Below are positions 54,857-63,704 of a DNA stretch of 64,000 nt, piece after piece. The notes beneath the pieces were generated by a model that saw only the letters and a program-made list of their open reading frames with translations, was not told where the DNA came from and made no database searches. A program made the translations under genes and the position numbers. Position 1 is the stretch's first letter; each line of letters opens with the position of its first letter. The DNA is from Phascolarctobacterium faecium DSM 14760. Lineage in GTDB: Bacteria > Bacillota > Negativicutes > Acidaminococcales > Acidaminococcaceae. The stretch is taken from the NCBI RefSeq assembly GCF_003269275.1, contig NZ_QLTS01000001.1, positions 1-64,000 of the forward strand, given 5' to 3'.

Positions 54857-57800
54857 ATGCAAATGTCTCGTAAAGCAGGTTTAGCCAAGAAAATAGCCCA
54901 TACCCTGATGGCGATGTCGATCGTCTATTCCAGCGGCATCAATATAGTCGTCAATGAGGTGTATGCCGCAGAAAAAATATTACTAGAAAATGAAGAAATT
55001 AAGCACGGCGGTGAGTTTACGAAAAGCGGAACTCCCGGCAATGATTTTAGTGCCAGCGGAGGCATTACTGATGGTGAAGATCTAAGTTATACCGGAGTGA
55101 TCAAAACGAGCGATCTTTCCGGTCAGCTCATCTCAATTAAAGCGACTGGCGGCAAGGGTGGTGAGGATAATGCCGACGACCCAACAGTAAAGCAGGGGGC
55201 TAAAGGCGGCGACGCTATCGCTAAAGTAACGATAGACGGAACTCTGAGCAGCGTCACAACAGGAGATATAGCAGTAAGTGCTTACGCAGGAGCGAATGGC
55301 AGCGCTTACCAGGGAACGTCCGGCGTTAGCGGCGCGGCAGCGGCTTACGGGCTCGAGCTTAAGCATGATCTTACTATTACAGCGGCTGATATCACTGTAA
55401 AAGCTGGAATGACTTATCATACTCCGGGAATAGGTGGTAGAACGGATATAGCTGGAGACAAACATAGCGAAGCGATGGCAGTAGGCCTTAAGGTGGACAG
55501 CGGTACTGTTGATTTTACTGCCGGTAAGATCAAGGTTATCGCTGATAGTGAAGTTTATAATTTAAATGTTGATGTAATCGCGACAGAAAGAACTAAATTG
55601 TCTGATGGCGGTGATGCAGCAGCTTATGGTATCCAGGTCAATGGCGGCGAGGTAAGCGCAAAGCTGACCGGAGATATAGTGTTTGATAAGGTTCTCGGTG
55701 CAGATGGCAGCGGCACAAGGACAGAGGTCAATACTGGTAAAGGTGTTGACGGAGGCAACGGTGGCAATGCCTATGCTTACGGCGTTGATGTAAACGGCGG
55801 GATAGCTCATTTAGATTTGCAAAACATAACCATCGATAACGTAACATACAGTGGTAACTATATAAATGGCGGCGTCGGTGGTATAGGTGCTGGTACCGGT
55901 AATTCAGCGGCTGCAGCCGGCAAGACCGGCAATACCGGAAAGATCACTGCATTTGGCGTCAATGCCGAAGGTGGACAGACCGACGGTAACATAAAAACAA
56001 TAAAAATTGAACTTACGAATAAGAATGGTAATGACAGCAGCGATGTTGTAAACAGGATCAGTGGCAACGGCGGTGCCGGCGGAGCTGTTTATGCAGCCGG
56101 TATCAGCAGTACAGGCGGAGCAGTACAGCTGAATGTTGCGGAGGCAATTGACATTAAAGCTACTGCCGGTAACGGTGGCAAGTTAAACTGGCTAGAACTG
56201 GAAAGTGAAGGTTTACTGACAGCGACAGGAGCGGTGCAGTCTGCTGCAGGCAAAGGCGGCGAGGCATTGGCCGCCGGCATTGATAACCGGGGCGGCAGCA
56301 GTAATGTTACAGCTAAAGATATCAAGATCATGGCCATTGGTGGCAGTGGCGGCACTAGTGCTTATAGACTAGAAAACGTATCAGAGGCTGATGCGGCAAT
56401 ATTAGCTGCCGAAAGGGTAAGCGGCGAAGGCGGCGAGGCGACAGCTATCGGCTTACAAAATACGGACGGCAGCCTGACGGCAGATGTACAGAAGCTGGAA
56501 ATAACTGCTACCGGTGGTGCTGGCGGCGCGGGATTGAGCACCTATAGTACGATCAGCGGCGCTGGCGCAGACAGTGGAGCTGCGGCCGCTTACGGTATCA
56601 ATGTTTTAGGCGGATTAGCAGAAAATTTGACAGTGGCTGAAATTACAGTGCAGGCTACCGGTGGTACCAGCCAAAAACCTCGCAGTGGTTTTGTAAATGC
56701 TACCGGGGCTGGAGTAACCGGCGGCAAGGGCGGTAAAGGCGGGGCTGCTGCTGCCTATGGCGTCAGTAACAGCGGCGGCAGTGCCGGCGTAACAGTGGCT
56801 AAAATTACGATCAGTGCTAACGGCGGCACTGGCGGCGCAGGCGGTGGCGTAGATAAATCAGATGGTTCCTCTTACGTTGCTGCAGGTACAGGCGGTGACG
56901 GCGGTGATGGCGGCAGTGCCAATGCTTACGGTGTTTTTGGCAGTGGCAGCAGCCGTACTGTGATCGTTGCAGATAAGATTAGTGCAGAAGCTGTTGCTGG
57001 TGCTGGCGGTGCAGGAGCTACTAGTTCTAATGATGGTTATGATAGTGGTGTCGCTACATCAGGCAGTGACGGAGCCGCTGGAAAAGAAGCGAAAGCTTAT
57101 GGTGTGTATGCCAATCAGGGGGCGGTAATCGATTTGAGTGCGAAAAGCGGCGACACTATCAAGATCGGTGCTAAAGCTGCCGCTGGTAGTGTGACTAACG
57201 AAGCCTACGCAGTTTATGCCGATAAAGGTACAGTTCTATTTGGCAGTAATGCCGAGCTGAATACCAGTGACGGAGCTTCAACACCGGATAATAATGTACT
57301 GACATCTTTGAACAATGCTACCCTTGGCTTCAGCGGTACCAGTGCCGACAGGAAGGTTACCGGCGGCACCCTGCAGCTGTCAGGCAGTAATGAATTTAGG
57401 GTAACGACAGACCTGGCAAATAACAAATCGGACAGATTTAATTTTGCTAAGCTGGCATCTGGCAGCAGTATGGAAGAACAATACATTACTGTTGGTTATG
57501 ACAAAGCTTTTGACGGCAGCAGTGCTGATAGTATCAGCGGCAGTAATGTTGTAGTTTTGAGTGTTGCTGACCTGAACGGTCAGACACTGGGTAATTTCGT
57601 TGGGAAGGAAAGTATAATGGATGACCCGCTTTCTCGTTTTTCGGCAACACCGACTGTAGTAGTTGATGATACAGAGGTTCGGATAAGTAAAATCGATTTG
57701 AACAAAGATATTGGACCGTCTGATACGATGATTATCAGTAATGACGCGAGTTTGGCATTGCGCAATGTTTGGCGGATCGAAGGCAACAACGTTATGAAAC

Positions 57801-58642
57801 GTATGGGTGAGCTGCGCAGTGGTACCGAAGCGGGAAAAGGCGGCGTCTGGGCCCGCTACTATCGCGGTGAGCTGAGTGCTGACAGTAATTATGACAGTAG
57901 TTTCAGTCAGGATTACACAGGCTTTCAGGGCGGTATAGACAAAGTGCAGGACTACAAAGGCGGTAAGCTTTATACAGGTATCGCCGTCAACCGCATCGAC
58001 AGCAACGCCGGCTATACGGTAGGCAGCGGTGATCTGAGCAGCACAGGAGTGGGCCTGTATGGCAGCTGGCTGGGCAGCAAGGGACATTATCTGGATGTTA
58101 TCGCCCGCGGCAGCAAGCTGACTAATGACTTTAAACTGGTCGATTTAAGCGGCAATGCCGCCAAAGCCGATTATGATACCTGGGCTTACGGTATCAGCGC
58201 CGAATACGGCTACAGACAGGACCTGAACGCAGGCTGGTTCGTAGAACCGCAGGCCGAACTTAGCCTGGGCCATATTAGTAGAGTTGATTATACAACGTCT
58301 AATGGTGTCAGCATCCGGCAGGATGGAGTTAACAGCGCTATTGTACGTTTAGGCTTCTTGGGTGGTAAAGAGTTTAGCATTGGCGGGCGCCCGAGCAATG
58401 CCTATGTCAAAGCATCACTGCTGCACGACTTCGGCGGCAACGGCGGTCCAACAGGATATTATGGCATTAAAAGTTTGGCTATGCAGACAGGCGACCTGAC
58501 TGGGAGCTGGTATGAAATCGGGTTGGGCGCAAATTTGGGCATTACCAAAAACAGCAATTTGTATTTTGATGCGCTGAAAACTTTAAATAGTACGGTTCGT
58601 ACCGACTGGCAGTTTAACGCCGGGTTGAGATTCACGTTCTAG
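54857..58642 (+). CDS. Glycine-rich autotransporter (type Va-like) surface protein
   Basis: 1261 residues. A long basic N terminus and hydrophobic segment (about 8-30), ending near VYA/AEK, form the signal peptide. The passenger (about 40-980) is built of at least twelve repeats that combine an A-x-A-Y-G-(V/I)-x4-G-G turn with a strand such as AEITVQATGG and a Gly-rich loop, as expected of a beta-helix; no cysteine occurs. The C-terminal about 270 residues, from GGVWARYYRGE to the last residues GLRFTF, match an autotransporter beta-barrel. The start may be 54857 or the ATG at 54863; GGAAGG fits either. Likely an adhesin or surface-layer protein; ligand unknown. Confidence 0.9.
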   Translation: MQMSRKAGLAKKIAHTLMAMSIVYSSGINIVVNEVYAAEKILLENEEIKHGGEFTKSGTPGNDFSASGGITDGEDLSYTGVIKTSDLSGQLISIKATGGKGGEDNADDPTVKQGAKGGDAIAKVTIDGTLSSVTTGDIAVSAYAGANGSAYQGTSGVSGAAAAYGLELKHDLTITAADITVKAGMTYHTPGIGGRTDIAGDKHSEAMAVGLKVDSGTVDFTAGKIKVIADSEVYNLNVDVIATERTKLSDGGDAAAYGIQVNGGEVSAKLTGDIVFDKVLGADGSGTRTEVNTGKGVDGGNGGNAYAYGVDVNGGIAHLDLQNITIDNVTYSGNYINGGVGGIGAGTGNSAAAAGKTGNTGKITAFGVNAEGGQTDGNIKTIKIELTNKNGNDSSDVVNRISGNGGAGGAVYAAGISSTGGAVQLNVAEAIDIKATAGNGGKLNWLELESEGLLTATGAVQSAAGKGGEALAAGIDNRGGSSNVTAKDIKIMAIGGSGGTSAYRLENVSEADAAILAAERVSGEGGEATAIGLQNTDGSLTADVQKLEITATGGAGGAGLSTYSTISGAGADSGAAAAYGINVLGGLAENLTVAEITVQATGGTSQKPRSGFVNATGAGVTGGKGGKGGAAAAYGVSNSGGSAGVTVAKITISANGGTGGAGGGVDKSDGSSYVAAGTGGDGGDGGSANAYGVFGSGSSRTVIVADKISAEAVAGAGGAGATSSNDGYDSGVATSGSDGAAGKEAKAYGVYANQGAVIDLSAKSGDTIKIGAKAAAGSVTNEAYAVYADKGTVLFGSNAELNTSDGASTPDNNVLTSLNNATLGFSGTSADRKVTGGTLQLSGSNEFRVTTDLANNKSDRFNFAKLASGSSMEEQYITVGYDKAFDGSSADSISGSNVVVLSVADLNGQTLGNFVGKESIMDDPLSRFSATPTVVVDDTEVRISKIDLNKDIGPSDTMIISNDASLALRNVWRIEGNNVMKRMGELRSGTEAGKGGVWARYYRGELSADSNYDSSFSQDYTGFQGGIDKVQDYKGGKLYTGIAVNRIDSNAGYTVGSGDLSSTGVGLYGSWLGSKGHYLDVIARGSKLTNDFKLVDLSGNAAKADYDTWAYGISAEYGYRQDLNAGWFVEPQAELSLGHISRVDYTTSNGVSIRQDGVNSAIVRLGFLGGKEFSIGGRPSNAYVKASLLHDFGGNGGPTGYYGIKSLAMQTGDLTGSWYEIGLGANLGITKNSNLYFDALKTLNSTVRTDWQFNAGLRFTF

Positions 58643-58698
58643 CAGATTTACAAAATAAAAAGGCTATATAAAACTTTAACAGCATACAGAAAAACAAA

Positions 58699-58726
58699 AA
58701 AACTCTGCCGATGAGGGCAGAGTTTT
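58699..58726. terminator. Bidirectional terminator between autotransporter and MATE genes
   Basis: AAAACTCTGCC pairs with GGCAGAGTTTT around a 6-base loop; A- and T-runs serve both converging genes. Confidence 0.88.
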
Positions 58727-58751
58727 GCGGACGATTGAGTTTTATTGCTTA

Positions 58752-60095
58752 TTACACCAGCTTTTTGAAGTAGCTGTTGACGAACATCAGATAAAAGACT
58801 ATCGAAATCGCCATTGTTGCCAGTTCTGCGAAAGGTACAGAGAGCCAGATGCCGTTGATGCCTATCAGTGAAGGCAGGGTAAATAAGGCTGCCAGTACGA
58901 ATATCAGCGAACGCAGCAGCGAGATGATGCCTGCGATCAGTCCGTTACCTATAGCGGTATAGAAGCCGGCGATAAAGATATTGAAGCCCAGGAAGATAAA
59001 GCAGTAGGAGAACATCCTGAAACCGTGTACTGCTAAATCAATGACCTGCTGGTTATCGCCGATGTACCAGGAGATGATGTTGGCGCCGTAAAAACGGGCT
59101 AAGGTGAAGACCGCCAGGGAGCCAAAAAGAATGGCTTTTTTACAGTGATCGATGATCTCGCCCAGGCGTTTTTTGTTTTGCGCGCCGTAGGCATAACTGA
59201 TAACCGGCTGTGCGCCTGTTGCTATACCAAGATAGATGCTGATGAGGAAGTAGAAGATGTTGATGTTGACGGCCATAGCCGCAACGCCATCCTCGCCGGC
59301 AAATTTGATAATAGCGATATTAAAGAAAATCGTTACGATACCCGAGGAAAGCTCGGTGAGCATTTCGCCGGCGCCGTTGAAGCTGGACTTGATAAAGTAC
59401 CATTTGTTCCAGTGGAATTTGGTAAATTTCAGGTTTGTTTCGTAGAGTTTGAAATAAACCAGACCCATCAGCGTGGAGATGGCGATCGAGGTGATCGTAG
59501 AAATCGAGGCGCCGAAAACTCCCCAGCCTAAAACAACGATAGTATAATAGTCTAAGACGATGTTGAGGATAAATCCTGTTAAGGACATTACCAGAGAATA
59601 GGCAGGTCTGCCGTCCAGACGGATATAATATTCGAGGAACAGCTTGACCGCCAGGATCGGCGTACCTAAAATCATATATTTAAGGTAAGTTTTACAATCT
59701 TCAAACAGCAGCGCTGTAGAACCCAGAGAATAAATAATACGGTCCATATTAAAGTAAGCGACGATTGCAAAAATTGCCGTAAATCCCGTCAGAAACCAGA
59801 ACATTGAGGTGAAGTAGGTATTGGCTAAACTGCGTTTGCCTTCGCCCAGCTTAATGCCGACCAGGGCACAGGAGCCGCAGGTAAACATGACGGCCAGACC
59901 CCAGATAAGGTTTGAGTAAGGCAGGACGATATTGATAGCGGCCATGGCGTTAGTTGATACGTATTGTGCCAGGAACCAGCTGTCGATCGCTGAATAGAAC
60001 GATACCAGAACCATTGTAACTACGGACGGGAAAATATATAAGATGAAGTCCGAGAAACTTTGTTTTACATTTATTTTGCTGTACATTTGGGACAC
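58752..60095 (-). CDS. MATE family multidrug/Na+ efflux transporter
   Basis: 447-residue minus-strand membrane protein with about twelve hydrophobic segments in two six-helix halves. Typical MATE features are SWFLAQYVSTNAMAAINIVLPY in helix 2, FTCGSCALVGIKLGEGKR and AQPVISYAYGAQNKKRLGE in the second half. Such proteins export drugs or metabolites with Na+ or H+ exchange. GGGTGT lies just before the ATG, and a perfect 14-base palindrome lies 10 bases further upstream. Substrate unknown. Confidence 0.9.
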   Translation of the reverse strand: MSQMYSKINVKQSFSDFILYIFPSVVTMVLVSFYSAIDSWFLAQYVSTNAMAAINIVLPYSNLIWGLAVMFTCGSCALVGIKLGEGKRSLANTYFTSMFWFLTGFTAIFAIVAYFNMDRIIYSLGSTALLFEDCKTYLKYMILGTPILAVKLFLEYYIRLDGRPAYSLVMSLTGFILNIVLDYYTIVVLGWGVFGASISTITSIAISTLMGLVYFKLYETNLKFTKFHWNKWYFIKSSFNGAGEMLTELSSGIVTIFFNIAIIKFAGEDGVAAMAVNINIFYFLISIYLGIATGAQPVISYAYGAQNKKRLGEIIDHCKKAILFGSLAVFTLARFYGANIISWYIGDNQQVIDLAVHGFRMFSYCFIFLGFNIFIAGFYTAIGNGLIAGIISLLRSLIFVLAALFTLPSLIGINGIWLSVPFAELATMAISIVFYLMFVNSYFKKLV

Positions 60096-60104
60096 CCTTT
60101 CCGA

Positions 60105-60158
60105 AACTTGCGCAAGTTCCTGTATCTATATCCTACCTTAGCGGTAATATTAAAGCAA
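60105..60158 (-). promoter_or_regulatory. Promoter and palindromic operator of the MATE gene
   Basis: On the minus strand TTGCTT (60153-60158), a 17-base spacer and TAGGAT (60130-60135) could form a weak promoter. The perfect palindrome AACTTGCGCAAGTT (60105-60118) lies at about +5 to +18, a classic repressor position, and just before the ribosome site. Confidence 0.5.
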
Positions 60159-60160
60159 AT

Positions 60161-60210
60161 GAGGAATATTGAGGAGATTGAAGGAGATTGGAGGAGCTTT
60201 GAGGAGTTTG
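60161..60210 (+). repeat. Five tandem 10-base repeats
   Basis: Five consecutive 10-base units of the form GAGGAGNTTG, with one to four differences each. They lie in the 518-base gap between the MATE gene and dapB, upstream of the lysine promoter. The rest of the gap before 60319 shows nothing recognisable. Confidence 0.6.
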
Positions 60211-60318
60211 GGAAAAAATTTGTTTCCCGGATTTTAAATAGTGATAGAGGCCTTAAATCGCCTTTAGTTACAAAAAAAGTAAAAAATGTTATATTTTAAA
60301 GAAATTTAACGTTTTTGT

Positions 60319-60347
60319 TTGACAAGTGTATAGCGCAGAGATATAAT
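60319..60347 (+). promoter_or_regulatory. Consensus promoter of the lysine operon
   Basis: TTGACA (60319-60324), 17-base spacer, TATAAT (60342-60347): a perfect sigma-70 promoter just upstream of the lysine riboswitch. Confidence 0.92.
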
Positions 60348-60367
60348 AAATCCAACAGAATATTATT

Positions 60368-60520
60368 AGATAGAGGAGCGGAAAGCAAGAGTACTTCGCG
60401 GAGAGGGATCGCTGAAACGAAGGAAAGGGTAACCGCCGAAGTATAACGGCAGCCATGCGGTTATGCTGGGCCGTCGGTAAAAAACCGCCGGACTGTCGCC
60501 TTACAGGCGGAGGGCTATCT
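60368..60520 (+). promoter_or_regulatory. Lysine riboswitch (L box)
   Basis: Closing helix AGATAG (60368-60373) with CTATCT (60515-60520). Inside are the conserved CAAGAGTA, GCCGAAG, GGACTGTC and GGAGGGCTATCTC segments in the order and spacing of the Bacillus lysC L box. Lysine binding should favour the downstream terminator and shut off the diaminopimelate/lysine genes. Confidence 0.94.
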
Positions 60521-60560
60521 CAACTATGCAGATTATATTTGTATGTAACAATGCTGTTGA

Positions 60561-60590
60561 CCGTTGAGTATTGCTCTCAACGGTTTTTGA
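60561..60590 (+). terminator. Terminator of the lysine riboswitch
   Basis: CCGTTGAG (60561-60568) pairs with CTCAACGG (60576-60583), then five T. It lies just before dapB and is the expected off-state structure. A TGTTGA-type overlap upstream could provide the antiterminator pairing. Confidence 0.88.
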
Positions 60591-60613
60591 TTTTTATAAG
60601 GAGTGTGAAATTA

Positions 60614-61396
60614 ATGATTAAGGTTTTAGTTAATGGCGCTTTGGGACGTATGGGCAGCGAGGTCGTGAAAACTGTTCTTGAACAGGAGGATATGGAGCTT
60701 GTTGCCGCAGTCGATGCTTTCGGCGCCGATAAAATGATTCCGGTTAAAAACGGTAATCAGATGGCAGTAGCTACTGATCTTAAAGCCAAACTGATGGTAG
60801 TAAAGCCTGATGTAGTTGTTGATTTTACCCGTCCTGATGTAGTAATGGCATCACTGCGCACAGTGCTGTCGGCAGGAGTTCGTGCGGTTGTTGGTACAAC
60901 AGGCTTCAGCGAGGCTGATCTGGCAGAGCTGGATGAGTTGGCTAAAGCTAATAATACAGGTATTCTGATCGCTCCTAATTTTGCTTTGGGGGCAATATTG
61001 ATGATCAAGCTGGCCTGCGAGGCAGCAAAATATTTTCCTAATGTTGAGATCATTGAACGTCACCATGATAAAAAGCTTGACGCTCCTTCAGGGACTGCGG
61101 TTATTACAGCCCAGCAAATCGCCGAGGTGCGTCAGGAAATGCACCAGGGACATCCGGAAGAAAAAGAGTTGCTGGCAGGTGCCCGCGGCGCTGATTATAA
61201 AGGTATGAAGATCCACAGCGTGCGTTTACCCGGATATGTTGCTTCTCAGGAGGTCATTTTCGGAAGTCAGGGCGAAACTCTCCGCATCAGCAACGAACCG
61301 GTCAACCGTGAATGTTATATGCCCGGTGTGATGCTTGGCTGCCGCAAGATGATGGATAAAGTTGGTTTGACTTATGGCTTGGATAAGCTGTTATAA
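60614..61396 (+). CDS. dapB: 4-hydroxy-tetrahydrodipicolinate reductase DapB
   Basis: Second committed step to diaminopimelate/lysine: NAD(P)H-dependent reduction of the DapA product. 260 residues with the nucleotide motif VNGALGRMGSEVV near the N terminus, VVGTTGF, APNFALG, the signature ERHHDKKLDAPSGTA with the catalytic His/Lys, and a C-terminal VMLGCRKM stretch. The ATG at 60614 follows AGGAGTG; longer in-frame readings run into the riboswitch and are not believed. First gene of the riboswitch-controlled operon. Confidence 0.95.
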   Translation: MIKVLVNGALGRMGSEVVKTVLEQEDMELVAAVDAFGADKMIPVKNGNQMAVATDLKAKLMVVKPDVVVDFTRPDVVMASLRTVLSAGVRAVVGTTGFSEADLAELDELAKANNTGILIAPNFALGAILMIKLACEAAKYFPNVEIIERHHDKKLDAPSGTAVITAQQIAEVRQEMHQGHPEEKELLAGARGADYKGMKIHSVRLPGYVASQEVIFGSQGETLRISNEPVNRECYMPGVMLGCRKMMDKVGLTYGLDKLL

Positions 61397-61419
61397 TAAA
61401 ATTTATGGAGGGGAAGCAG

Positions 61420-62451
61420 ATGAAAAAATATAATGTGGCTATTTTAGGCGCTACCGGAGCGGTAGGAGCCGAGTTTTTGAAACTTATCGAGGAAAGGAAC
61501 TTTCCGTTTTCCGAATTACGCCTGCTGGCTTCTAAACGCAGCGCCGGTAAAGAAATAGCTTTTATGGGTAAAACCTACACTGTTGAAGAAGCTACTTTCG
61601 ATTCCTTTAAAGGTATAGATATCGCTTTGTTTGCAGGCGGTTCCATTTCTAAAGATTTCGCTCCGCATGCGGTGAAAGCCGGCGCGGTGGTCATTGATAA
61701 TTCCAGTGCTTTTCGTATGGACCCTGAGGTACCGTTGGTAGTGCCGGAGGTCAATCCGCAGGCTATTTTGAAGCATAAAGGTATTATCGCCAACCCAAAC
61801 TGTTCTACTATTATTATGGTTATGGCTTTAAAACCTATTTATGACCTGGCAAAAATAAAGCGTGTCATCGTGTCTACTTATCAGGCTGTTTCCGGTGCCG
61901 GCAAAGAAGGTATCGACGAGCTTGACGCTCAGGTGCGGGATCATAGTGAGGGCAGGGAAATGACTGCGAATATCCTTCCTTCCGCCAGCGCTGAGAAGCA
62001 TTATCCTATTGCTTTTAATCTGATTCCTCAAATAGATGTTTTCTGCGATAATCTTTATACTAAGGAAGAAATGAAGATGGTCAATGAAACGAAAAAAATT
62101 ATGGAGGATTATGAAATGCGGATCACTGCTACTACGATCCGCGTACCTGTTTACCGCAGTCATTCCGAGTCTGTAAATATCGAGCTGGAAAAAGAAGTCG
62201 ATCTGGGGGCTATGCGCGAAGCGCTGGCAAAATTCCCGGGAGTTACTGTTCAGGATGATCCTTCTAAGCAGGAATATCCGATGCCGTTATATACTTCCGA
62301 AAAAGACGATGTTTATGTAGGACGTCTGCGCAGGGACGAATCATGTGAGAAGTCTTATAATATATGGGTCGTCGGCGATCAGATCCGTAAAGGCGCTGCG
62401 CTGAATACTTTACAGATCGCCGAAACGATGATCAAAAACGGCTGGATCTAA
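61420..62451 (+). CDS. asd: Aspartate-semialdehyde dehydrogenase
   Basis: Reduces aspartyl phosphate to aspartate semialdehyde, the substrate of DapA and of homoserine synthesis. 343 residues with the NADP motif ILGATGAVGAEFL, DNSSAFRMDPEVPLVVPEVN, the catalytic Cys in NPNCSTIIM, VSGAGKEGIDEL and the His-bearing RVPVYRSHSESVN. The ATG at 61420 has GGAGGGG seven bases upstream, while an earlier in-frame ATG at 61405 overlaps that site. Confidence 0.95.
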   Translation: MKKYNVAILGATGAVGAEFLKLIEERNFPFSELRLLASKRSAGKEIAFMGKTYTVEEATFDSFKGIDIALFAGGSISKDFAPHAVKAGAVVIDNSSAFRMDPEVPLVVPEVNPQAILKHKGIIANPNCSTIIMVMALKPIYDLAKIKRVIVSTYQAVSGAGKEGIDELDAQVRDHSEGREMTANILPSASAEKHYPIAFNLIPQIDVFCDNLYTKEEMKMVNETKKIMEDYEMRITATTIRVPVYRSHSESVNIELEKEVDLGAMREALAKFPGVTVQDDPSKQEYPMPLYTSEKDDVYVGRLRRDESCEKSYNIWVVGDQIRKGAALNTLQIAETMIKNGWI

Positions 62452-62472
62452 GATAGGAGAGCGACACAGTTC

Positions 62473-63690
62473 ATGAAAATTTTAGTGCAAAAGTTCGGCG
62501 GTACTTCCGTTGCTTCACAGGAAGCGCGCATCGCTGTTAAGGATAAGGTGCAGAAAGCCGTACGCAGCGGTTTTGCTCCGGTTGTAGTTGTTTCTGCGAT
62601 GGGACGCAAAGGAGAACCTTACGCTACCGATACCCTGATCAAGGTACTGAAGGAAACGAATCTTTCAGTCAACGTGCGCGAACTGGATATGATGATGTGC
62701 TGCGGCGAGATCATGGCAGCCTGCGTTATGGCAGCGACGCTGCAGAAATTCGGGATCAATGCTATGGCGCTTACGGGCGGTCAGGCCGGGATTATTACGG
62801 ATTCTCAGTTTGGTGCGGCACGGATCAAAAATATCAATGTCAGCAATTTGCATCATTTATTGGAATCAGGCGTTATTCCTATTGTCTGCGGGTTTCAGGG
62901 CATGACGGAAAATAACGGCAAGTTTACTACTTTGGGCCGCGGCGGCAGTGATACTACGGCTGCTGCAATAGGCGCCGCTTTGCATGCTGAATGTGTCGAG
63001 ATTTATACTGATGTCGAAGGCATTATGACAGCGGATCCGCGTTTGGTAAAAGAGGCTTCGATATTGAAGCAGATCTCCTACGGCGAAGTTTGTCAAATGG
63101 CGCATCAGGGCGCAAAGGTTATCCATCCGCGCGCAGTAGAGATCGCAATGAAGAAAAATATACCGCTGATCGTAAAATCTACGTTCAGCGATGCTCCCGG
63201 CACACTCATTACAAATGATTGTGCAGAAACGGAAGAGGATACTTCTATCAATGAGCGCAGGCTGGCCAGCGGTGTAACTCATCTGACCGATCTGGCTCAG
63301 TTCCGGGTTGCGCTCAATCCTGAGGATATCGCCAGCGGCCGCAAGCTGTTTGAGGATCTGGCTGATGCCGGTATCAGCGTCGGCTGTTTGAATTTATCCG
63401 AGAGCAATGCTATGTTTGCGGTTTTTGCCGATGATGTGGAACATACAAATAAAGTTTTAAATGGTACAGATTTTGAATATACTTTAACCGAGGATTGTGC
63501 CAAGGTTTCGGTTGTCGGTTCGGCGATGCGCGGCGTACCCGGTGTTATGGCTAATTTTGTTGCAGCGCTTACCGGCTGCAAAATAAGCATCCTGCAGACT
63601 GTGGATTCTGATACGACTATCTCCGCGATAATCAAACAGGAACATCTGATCGATGCTGTGAAGGCGCTTCATAAAGCGTTTAAATTATAA
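62473..63690 (+). CDS. lysC: Aspartate kinase
   Basis: Phosphorylates aspartate, the entry step of the lysine, threonine and methionine family. The 405-residue monofunctional enzyme has an N-terminal kinase domain (VQKFGGTSVAS, TLGRGGSDTTAAAIGAAL, YTDVEGIMTADPRLV) and two C-terminal ACT domains (about 265-405, with VVGSAMRGVPGVMA) that normally bind lysine and/or threonine. Its place in a lysine-riboswitch operon suggests that it is the lysine-controlled isozyme. The symbol is by context. Confidence 0.94.
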   Translation: MKILVQKFGGTSVASQEARIAVKDKVQKAVRSGFAPVVVVSAMGRKGEPYATDTLIKVLKETNLSVNVRELDMMMCCGEIMAACVMAATLQKFGINAMALTGGQAGIITDSQFGAARIKNINVSNLHHLLESGVIPIVCGFQGMTENNGKFTTLGRGGSDTTAAAIGAALHAECVEIYTDVEGIMTADPRLVKEASILKQISYGEVCQMAHQGAKVIHPRAVEIAMKKNIPLIVKSTFSDAPGTLITNDCAETEEDTSINERRLASGVTHLTDLAQFRVALNPEDIASGRKLFEDLADAGISVGCLNLSESNAMFAVFADDVEHTNKVLNGTDFEYTLTEDCAKVSVVGSAMRGVPGVMANFVAALTGCKISILQTVDSDTTISAIIKQEHLIDAVKALHKAFKL

Positions 63691-63704
63691 GCGAGGTGTA
63701 AGTA

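Noticed and set aside
57380..58087. 235-codon open frame on the minus strand inside the autotransporter
   Set aside because: It is antisense to a well-supported gene, has no family resemblance or ribosome site, and is explained by the codon bias of the repeat-rich plus-strand gene.
60455..60613. Upstream in-frame extension of dapB
   Set aside because: It overlaps the lysine riboswitch and its terminator; AGGAG precedes the ATG at 60614.
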